Shown here piece after piece: positions 22,968-28,992 of a DNA stretch of 56,456 nt. This DNA is from a virus: positions 1 through 56,456 of IMG/VR virus record IMGVR_UViG_3300042995_000016. One strand, 5' to 3'. Numbering within the stretch: position 1 is the first letter of the stretch; each line of letters opens with the position of its first letter. The notes under the pieces were generated by a model that saw only the letters and a list, made by a program, of their open reading frames with translations, did no database searches and was not told the origin of the DNA. The position numbers and the translations under genes are program-made.

Positions 22968-23161
22968 CCGCGCGCCCTCCTGCCCTGCCGCCACTCGCGG
23001 ACCATGAGGGCCACGCGGCCGATGGCCAGCAGCAGGGCCAGCGCGGCCATGGTCGCCGAGTAGCCCTGCGACAGCAGGTCGATCCAGTCGAAGCCGACGC
23101 CGAGCGCGACGGCCGCGCCGCCGCCCGCGGTGGTGAGGTCGATGACGGCGCGCTCGGACAT
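22964..23161 (-). CDS. Small membrane protein upstream of HNH
   Basis: A 65-residue protein. A weakly hydrophobic N-terminal half (VIDLTTAGGGAAVALGVG) is followed by a clear transmembrane helix (TMAALALLLAIGRVALMV) and a basic tail (REWRQGRRARG). It is first after the terminator at 23177-23208. Could be an auxiliary holin; no homology claim is made. Confidence 0.6.
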   Translation of the reverse strand: MSERAVIDLTTAGGGAAVALGVGFDWIDLLSQGYSATMAALALLLAIGRVALMVREWRQGRRARG

Positions 23162-23176
23162 GGCGGGCTCCCAACG

Positions 23177-23208
23177 AAAAGCCCGCCGCGGCGCGAGGCC
23201 GGGCGGGC
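23177..23208 (-). terminator. Intrinsic terminator upstream of packaging genes
   Basis: On the minus strand GCCCGCC (23208-23202) pairs with GGCGGGC (23187-23181), and the 3' arm runs into TTTTCGTT (23180 down). It separates the early leftward genes from the late packaging/head operon. Confidence 0.65.
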
Positions 23209-23231
23209 AAGGACGACGGCGAGGTCGCTGA

Positions 23232-23729
23232 TTAGGCGTTCGCCGCGAGATGGGCCTTGAACACGGTGGTGTACAGCGCCTCGATCTCGCTGGCGCTGAA
23301 CGAGCAGAACCCGTCGGGGCTGACGAACAAGGGCCGGATGCCGGCCGCCACTTGGGGCGGCTTCAGTCTGGGCTTGGTCACTCGCCCCTCGCCGAGCTTC
23401 GCATCGCTGATCAGCATCTCGGGCGACACGAGCTTGACGTCTATGTACTCCGTCACCTGCCCCTTGATCGCCACGATGTCTATCGGCCCATGGGGGCTGA
23501 CGTTCCGGAAGACCTCGTAGCCACGCTCAACAAGCCAGCTGGCCGCGATCATCTCGGCCCAAGCGCCGCGATGCTTGAGCTCGACCACGTTGGTGCGCTT
23601 GACCGACTTTGCGACGCGCTTCACGGCCCCGGCCTCGTAGCACTCCAGACCGCAGTAGACCTGGCCCTCGGCGCTCGGCCGGAACATCCGTCGGCAGTGC
23701 TCACAACGAGAGGGTTCGTGCTTCGTCAT
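23232..23729 (-). CDS. PD-(D/E)xK nuclease-like protein with N-terminal zinc finger
   Basis: A 165-residue protein. Four Cys at 9, 12, 26 and 30 (CEHC...CGLEC) form a zinc ribbon. Residues 52-100 then show the nuclease core: helix with E59 (GAWAEMIAASWLVERGY), strand GPIDIVAIKG with D84, and YIDVKLV with D97 and K99. This is a PD-(D/E)xK arrangement with D-x-K as in PF11645-like endonucleases and Holliday-junction resolvase relatives. Its GC content is clearly lower than its neighbours', which hints at recent acquisition. Cleavage substrate unknown. Confidence 0.72.
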   Translation of the reverse strand: MTKHEPSRCEHCRRMFRPSAEGQVYCGLECYEAGAVKRVAKSVKRTNVVELKHRGAWAEMIAASWLVERGYEVFRNVSPHGPIDIVAIKGQVTEYIDVKLVSPEMLISDAKLGEGRVTKPRLKPPQVAAGIRPLFVSPDGFCSFSASEIEALYTTVFKAHLAANA

Positions 23730-23819
23730 CGGCTACCGCCCTCGGCCCACAGTGCGCGCGACCATGCCTCAACTCCTACCGATTACCCCGATCGATTGTC
23801 ACGCTCGGAAACTGACTAG

Positions 23820-24572
23820 TCAGTTTTTGCACTGGTTCAGCTCCCGGGCGATCAGACCGAGCGCGTCCACCTCGGCGCGCCGGACCCACTCGTGGCTGAC
23901 GCCCCTCTCGCCGCGGGCCTCCCTCGCCGCGGAGATCCCCTCGGCGACCTTGCGCAGGCTGACCCCCATGAGCCTGAGCACCAGCGCCCTGCGCCGCTCG
24001 GGGTCGACCACCGCGTACAGCCAGGGCAGGCGGTCGTCCAGCAGCCGCAGCTCCTCGGGCGAGGGCAGGACGCGGGTGATCCTGGTGTTGGCCTTGCCGT
24101 GGAGCATCAGCTCCCACAGCTCGGCCCGGGTCTTGACCACCTCGGGGTGGCCCGAGCGCAGGCCGGAGGGGAACGCGCCCCTGCCCACCGGCATGCGCCG
24201 CAGGACGGCTACGGCCTCGGCCAGACGGTCGCGGACGAGTTCGGCGTCGTACCGGATCCGGCCCGGGTTCGCGACGGACGAGGCCGTGCGCCTGGGCGCG
24301 ACGACGGTGCCGGCGTCGAGCCGGAGGACGAGGCCCGAGCGGGCGGGACCGAGGTCCTCGTGCTCGGGGTGCTGGCGCCGGTAGTCGACCTGGGCCACGG
24401 CCTCGGCGAGGCGGATCTGGTCGGCGCTGGAGATCGCGTAGCGGCGGGCCGGGGCCGTGGCGACGTCGCCCTTGCGGTCCCGGAAGACGCGGGGCTCGGC
24501 GAGCTCGGGGCCCGCTGCCTGGAGCCGGGCGAGCGGCGGGAGGGCGCTGAGGCGCCTGCGGTTCTTCCGGGG
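23820..24572 (-). CDS. DUF6362-like putative DNA-binding protein
   Basis: A 250-residue protein. ATG 24572 overlaps the preceding stop (TGATG), so I prefer it to the longer ORF from 24611. The C-terminal half has the pattern of DUF6362 proteins: helices RLAEAVAVLRRMPVG, LRLLDDRLPWLYAVVDPERR, then a helix-turn-helix (VLRLMGVSLRKVAEGISAAR) and a recognition-like helix near the end (SHEWVRRAEVDALGLIAREL). It lies next to the iteron cluster, so it is a candidate binder of those repeats. That link is inference. Confidence 0.68.
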   Translation of the reverse strand, partial: PRKNRRRLSALPPLARLQAAGPELAEPRVFRDRKGDVATAPARRYAISSADQIRLAEAVAQVDYRRQHPEHEDLGPARSGLVLRLDAGTVVAPRRTASSVANPGRIRYDAELVRDRLAEAVAVLRRMPVGRGAFPSGLRSGHPEVVKTRAELWELMLHGKANTRITRVLPSPEELRLLDDRLPWLYAVVDPERRRALVLRLMGVSLRKVAEGISAAREARGERGVSHEWVRRAEVDALGLIARELNQCKN

Positions 24573-24574
24573 CA

Positions 24575-24955
24575 TCAGGATGCAACTCCGAGGAGAAGGT
24601 AACGCCCACAACTCGCCGTTACCCGACCGTTACCCCGTTTGTTACCTCTAACCTCTTGTCCTGAAAGGGAAGTAACGAACAGGGGAGAAGGTAACGGCAT
24701 ATCGAGGTCCCCGTGAGGCGCGGGGGCGCGCTCGCGTGTGCGCATACGCGCGGGGGCGCAGGGGCGTGCATGCGGGCAGGCGGACATGTGGGGATGGGGC
24801 GGAATCGCGTTACCTCGGCCCGTTTCCGTTACCTCGTTGATCCGAAAGGCGAATTCGGTAACGCCCGAGGTAACGGGGCCTCGGCGGACCGTTACCCGCG
24901 TTACCTCGGGGTAACGGCGCCCGTTACCCCCAAGCCCTTGATTCGATTGGCTCAT
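24575..24955 (-). CDS. Iteron-bearing coupled ORF, protein of unknown function
   Basis: A 126-codon ORF whose ATG overlaps the helicase stop (ATGA) and whose TGA overlaps the next ATG (TGATG), so it is tightly coupled. The DNA carries 14 GTTAC-type repeats. In this frame several read as V-T (RVTV, GVTEF, EVTETG) and others as G-N. The protein is basic, low in predicted structure, with His/Pro/Cys in the middle. It may be a real linker protein or an ORF kept open only to allow translation through a replication origin. Confidence 0.45.
   Translation of the reverse strand: MSQSNQGLGGNGRRYPEVTRVTVRRGPVTSGVTEFAFRINEVTETGRGNAIPPHPHMSACPHARPCAPARMRTRERAPAPHGDLDMPLPSPLFVTSLSGQEVRGNKRGNGRVTASCGRYLLLGVAS
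24598..24928. repeat. Iteron cluster CGTTACC/GGTAACG (candidate replication origin)
   Basis: Fourteen GTTAC/GTAAC sites lie in two groups, 24598-24697 and 24807-24928, in both orientations. Twelve match CGTTACC or its complement exactly; the two variants are at about 24641 and 24672. By chance fewer than one would be expected. Between the groups, 24733-24752 is 20 bases of strictly alternating pyrimidine-purine. Position beside helicase and sliding-clamp genes suggests a phage origin or operator array. Confidence 0.75.
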
Positions 24956-27006
24956 CCGAGCACCGCCTTGATGGGCAACATCATTGCGCGGGACTTCGCG
25001 CCGGGGGAGAAGTGGGTGGCGCTGGGGGTCGGCTCGGCGCCCTCGACGCCCTTGAGGAGGCGCCCCCATCCGTTCGGCCAGCTCGTCGGGGCCATGATCC
25101 GCTCGAGCGCCGAGTGCTGGTTGGCGACGAACAGGCGGTCGCCCTCGACCTTGAGGCCGTAGCGCCGCAGCATGCGGTCGGCCGAGGCGAACTCGTCCTC
25201 GCCCGGCGCGTGCACGCAGGCGGCCACCAGCTCGCCGATCGTGACCTCGGCCGCGGGCTTGGAGGGGTCGCGCGCGCGGGCCTGCAGGATGGCCTGGAGC
25301 GCCGCCAGCGCGTCGCTGGTCTCGGTCGTGTCCTGGATCTCCCCCCACTCGCGGTCGGGGTGCGCGACCCAGGCGACGGCCTCCTCCTCGGTGAGCACGC
25401 GGCCGCTCCGGAGCGCGTAGGCCCCGGCGAGGAGCGTGCCGAGCTGGTCGCCGGCGCGGGCCGTGCCGAGGTGGCGCGCGACCGCGACCTTGAACACCTC
25501 GGCGTTGGCCCGGATCGTCGGCAGCAGGCCGATGGTGCGCGCCAGGAGCCGCCCGGAGAACTCGGGCGTGAACTCGGCGAGCGCCTTGAGGAGCCGCGCG
25601 TAGTGCTGCTCGTTGGCCCTGCGCTGCTCGATCGTGTCCTTGGGGGGCGAGCGCAGACCGAGCACGGTCACGCGCTGCTCGTCCGCGGCCTCCTGGAGCG
25701 CGACCCGGATCGAGGCCAGCATGAAGCACGATCGGATCGAGTAGATGTCCGCGTCGTCGCCCGCGCCCGCCATGGCCGTGACGGCGCCGTCCTCGCTCGA
25801 CGTGGCCCGCATGAGCCCGAGGATCTCCGCGATCCTGGCCGCGGCCTTCTCGCCGTTGGCCTCGCTCTCGTCGAACAGGATGGAGAGCGCGTCGGCGCGC
25901 AGCAGGCGCCGGATGCCGGCCTCGCTCGACTTGCCCTTGAGGTGGTAGGCCACGCCCGCCAGCAGCGCCTTGACGAAGTCGCGCAGCAGCGTCGTCTTGC
26001 CCGAGCCCGCGCCCCCCGTGATCCAGAGGTGCGGGCGCCAGTTGAGCGCGCCGCACACCGGGGCGACGACGATCCAGCCCGCGCAGAGGTAGGCGTAGAT
26101 CGGGCGCTCCCAGCGGAACATGCGCGCGACGTCGAGGACCTGCCCGGCCTCGGCCGGGCCGAGCGGCTCGCCCTGGGGGCCGCGCAGGCGCCGGCTCGCC
26201 TGGTAGATGAACTCGCCGTCCGCCACGAACTGCCCGAAGAGGTCCCGCTCCTGCCCGTCGACCACGAGCCGGTCGCCGAGGTGGATCACCGCGCGCCCGT
26301 CGTCCCACCAGGCGCCGCGCCCGCGCACCCGCCCGGGGTCGTAGACGCCCTCGGCGTAGCAGCCCTGGATCAGGGCGTTGGCCGCCATGCGCCAGTCGGC
26401 CCCGCCGCGGCTCGGCGGGCCGGGGTAGTTGAGCGCCCAGTACTCCATCGGCGCGAGGGTCATGAGGTTGAGGTCGGAGTGCTTGGCCGCCTGGATCGAC
26501 CTGACCTGCATGCTGCGCCGCGTGAAGTAGAACATGCGGTCGCCGTCGTAGCCCAAGCAACGGAACGGCGCGCCCGCGTCGGGGCGCGGCGCGGGCTCGG
26601 CGCGGGACGCGGGCTCGGGGACGGGCGCCGGGGTCGGCGCGGGCCCGGCCGGCACCTCCGCGAGGTGCGCGCGGATCCAGCTCGCGTCCGCGATGCCCCG
26701 CTGCAGCGCGTCGTCCAGGTCCCCGTCCAGCAGCCGCACCGTGGCGCCGGCCGCCGCGGCCGCGCGGGCGAGCTCGGGCGTCAGCGCCACGACCTTGCGG
26801 CCGCGCAGGGGCTCGAGGTCGAAGTCCGGCCCGGCCGCGACGTGGACGACGGAGGGGAGCGCGATGCGGGCGCGGTCGCGCAGGGCCTTGGACGGCCCGA
26901 GGATCACGCTGGCGCCCGGTGCGGCCGCCAGGTCGGCGAGGCCGAAGAGCGGCCTCCGGGGCGTCGCCACGGCGCCGGCCGGGTATCCCGATGCGTCAGG
27001 CGGCAC
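24952..27006 (-). CDS. Replicative helicase/ATPase with degenerate TOPRIM-like N-terminus
   Basis: A 684-residue protein. Residues 15-115 resemble the TOPRIM segment of phage primases. Where active enzymes have an EG-x-K/A motif and a D-x-D motif, this one has VILGPSKA and VVALTPELARAAA, so catalysis is unlikely. A Pro-rich linker (118-145) follows. The ATPase core has Walker A TGGAGSGKTT near residue 330, Walker B SILFDESEANGEKAA, then sensor-like ASIRVALQEAADEQRV. This matches DUF927/AAA-type helicases of phage replication modules. Its stop overlaps the iteron ORF. Confidence 0.82.
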   Translation of the reverse strand: MPPDASGYPAGAVATPRRPLFGLADLAAAPGASVILGPSKALRDRARIALPSVVHVAAGPDFDLEPLRGRKVVALTPELARAAAAAGATVRLLDGDLDDALQRGIADASWIRAHLAEVPAGPAPTPAPVPEPASRAEPAPRPDAGAPFRCLGYDGDRMFYFTRRSMQVRSIQAAKHSDLNLMTLAPMEYWALNYPGPPSRGGADWRMAANALIQGCYAEGVYDPGRVRGRGAWWDDGRAVIHLGDRLVVDGQERDLFGQFVADGEFIYQASRRLRGPQGEPLGPAEAGQVLDVARMFRWERPIYAYLCAGWIVVAPVCGALNWRPHLWITGGAGSGKTTLLRDFVKALLAGVAYHLKGKSSEAGIRRLLRADALSILFDESEANGEKAAARIAEILGLMRATSSEDGAVTAMAGAGDDADIYSIRSCFMLASIRVALQEAADEQRVTVLGLRSPPKDTIEQRRANEQHYARLLKALAEFTPEFSGRLLARTIGLLPTIRANAEVFKVAVARHLGTARAGDQLGTLLAGAYALRSGRVLTEEEAVAWVAHPDREWGEIQDTTETSDALAALQAILQARARDPSKPAAEVTIGELVAACVHAPGEDEFASADRMLRRYGLKVEGDRLFVANQHSALERIMAPTSWPNGWGRLLKGVEGAEPTPSATHFSPGAKSRAMMLPIKAVLG

Positions 27007-27673
27007 GGGCGGCCTCCTTGGGAGAGACGATGTCGATGGGGGAGCGGTCGAGCTCGCGGATCAGCTTGCGGAGCCGGTCGGCGAGCGCGCGGTCGGCGCA
27101 GGCCACCCGCAGCCCGCGCAGGTCGTGGCGGGGGTCGGCGCGCCAGTCGACCAGGCACGCGGCGTCGCCGCCGGCGCGCAGCCAGTCGAGCGGGGTGGCC
27201 ACGAGCCGCACCGGCTCGCCCTCGGCCCGGGCGCGCTCGATGTGGGCCTCGCCGAGCCAGGTGGCCGCGCCGGTCACGCGCCACCACTCGCCCGGCGCGC
27301 CGAGGTAGAAGGCGACGAGGTCGTCCAGCTCGCGCCACACGGGCAGGCCGCAGCCGACGTCGCCGTCCGGCCAGGACACGACGCCCGCGGCCGGGACGAC
27401 GATCGCGTTGCGGCCGGCCGGGTCGGGCCCGGGCACGAGCGAGCACCAGCGGTCGCCGGGGATGCGGACGCCGTCCTCGTCCCAGCGGTCGGAGGCCTCG
27501 ACCTCGACGGGCCAGATGCCGACGAGCGGCGGCGCGTTGCCGCGGACGACGGCGACGGGCACGCCGGCCGCGACGAGGCGGTCCTCGGCGCCCGGCAGGC
27601 GGCGGAGCCGCCCCCAGGCGAAGTAGAGGTTGCACGACCGGATCAGGCCGTCCGCGCGGCGGCGGGAGAGCAC
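26996..27673 (-). CDS. Replication-module protein of unknown function
   Basis: A 225-residue protein overlapping the helicase start by 11 bases. It begins with a basic patch (LSRRRADGLIRSCNLYFAWG), then a strand-rich centre with several Trp. The C-terminus (VRLVATPLDWLRAGGDAACL, LRVACADRALADRLRKLIRE) has a weak TOPRIM-like rhythm but no acidic triad. Together with the helicase N-terminus it may be the split remains of a primase. That is speculation; no family is recognised. Confidence 0.6.
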   Translation of the reverse strand: MLSRRRADGLIRSCNLYFAWGRLRRLPGAEDRLVAAGVPVAVVRGNAPPLVGIWPVEVEASDRWDEDGVRIPGDRWCSLVPGPDPAGRNAIVVPAAGVVSWPDGDVGCGLPVWRELDDLVAFYLGAPGEWWRVTGAATWLGEAHIERARAEGEPVRLVATPLDWLRAGGDAACLVDWRADPRHDLRGLRVACADRALADRLRKLIRELDRSPIDIVSPKEAARAA

Positions 27674-27691
27674 GATGTCGGGCCCGCCCGC

Positions 27692-28963
27692 TCAGATCCG
27701 CATCGGCATGACGACCTGGCGCAGCGCGACGCCGCCCTCGGCCGAGGGGGCCGACGTCACCAGCATCGGGTTGGCGGGATCCACCAAGCCGAACTCCACG
27801 GCGTCGCCGCCGGCGCGCTCGAGCGCCTCGAGCAGGTAGGTCGCCGAGAAGCCGAGGCGGAGGACGCCGCCGACGTCCGGCGCGCCCGCCTCCCGGCGCA
27901 TGGCCAGCGGCAGCGCCGCCATGGCCGTGCCGCTCGTCTGCGACCGCGCCTCGACGGTGAGCCGCGTGCCGTCGAAGGTCAGCCGCACCGGCTGCTGGCG
28001 ACGGTCGTAGGGCTCGCCGCTGGCCGCGAGGATGGCGGAGACGAGGCGCAGCTTGCGCCGGAGCGCCGCGCGCTCGACCGTGGCGCGGACCACCGGGCTG
28101 GGCATGAGCCGCTCGTAGTCCGGGAAGGTGCCGTCGATCAGCTTCGATTCGAGCGCCCAGCCCGGGCCGTGGAAGCGCATGGCGCGCTCGGTGCAGGCGA
28201 CCGTGACCGGAGCCGCGGGGTCGGAGAGGACGAGCAGGCGCAGCAGCCGGGCGACGGCGCCGCGCGGCAGGATCAGCGGCACGGCCGTGGCGAGCGCGCC
28301 GAAGTGGAAGACGTGCGGCAGCCGGAGCCGGGCCTCGGCCAGCCGGTGCCCGTCGGTGGCGGCCGCGACCAGCTCCGAGACGCCGGCCGACGCGGCGATG
28401 CGCAAAGCGACGCCGTTGAGGTAGTAGCGGGTCTCCTCGTCGGAGATGCAGTGCTCGACCGCCTGCAGCAGCGCGGCGAGGTCGCCGGCGCCGAGCGACC
28501 AGGTCGGGGCGCGGCCGAAGTCGTATGTCGCGCCCTCGTCCGGGAAGTCCTCGACCGACAGGCCCTTGATCGTGGTGCTCAGCTCGGCGTGCGAGACGTC
28601 GAGGTCCGCGTCCGCCGCGTGGTCCGCGAGCTCGACGGGGCCCGCGCCGAGCTCGCGCGCGACCGCGGTCAGCGCCGCGGCCGGGACGCAGGCCGAGACG
28701 TCGCGACCCGCGTAGGGGATCTCCGCCGCCATGCGCATGTCCATGTCGGTCGTGGCGAGGCGGAGCGCGCCGCCGCCGCCAGAGAGCCGGACGCAGGCGA
28801 GGATCGGGAGGACGGAGCCGCGGCGCGGCACGACGCCGGAGACGAGCCGCAGCGCGCGCAGCAGGTCGCGGGCGTCGAGGGGCCCGTGCGCGTCGGCCGG
28901 CGCCGGGTCGATCGGCGTGGCGTTGGTGACGGCCGTGGCAGGGCGGAAGAGGGTCATGTCCAT
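27692..28963 (-). CDS. dnaN: DNA polymerase III beta subunit homologue (sliding clamp)
   Basis: A 423-residue protein with all three clamp domains. Domain 1 begins near residue 28 (LDARDLLRALRLVSGVVPRR, then SVLPILACVRL) and carries LRLATTDMDMRMAAEI. Domain 2 has VEHCISDEETRYYLNGVALR and AAATDGHRLAEARL. Domain 3 has LIDGTFPDYERLMP and ends RQVVMPMRI, the usual C-terminal 'MPMR'. Compared with bacterial clamps it has about 25 extra N-terminal residues. It would tether a polymerase to phage DNA. Phage-encoded beta clamps are uncommon. Confidence 0.92.
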   Translation of the reverse strand: MDMTLFRPATAVTNATPIDPAPADAHGPLDARDLLRALRLVSGVVPRRGSVLPILACVRLSGGGGALRLATTDMDMRMAAEIPYAGRDVSACVPAAALTAVARELGAGPVELADHAADADLDVSHAELSTTIKGLSVEDFPDEGATYDFGRAPTWSLGAGDLAALLQAVEHCISDEETRYYLNGVALRIAASAGVSELVAAATDGHRLAEARLRLPHVFHFGALATAVPLILPRGAVARLLRLLVLSDPAAPVTVACTERAMRFHGPGWALESKLIDGTFPDYERLMPSPVVRATVERAALRRKLRLVSAILAASGEPYDRRQQPVRLTFDGTRLTVEARSQTSGTAMAALPLAMRREAGAPDVGGVLRLGFSATYLLEALERAGGDAVEFGLVDPANPMLVTSAPSAEGGVALRQVVMPMRI

Positions 28964-28992
28964 GGGGCGGGTCCTCGAGGAGGATGGGGTGG

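Noticed and set aside
24956-26560. Extension of the iteron ORF upstream to 26560
   Set aside because: The upstream part is a low-complexity alternate frame of the helicase; coupling supports the ATG at 24955 instead.
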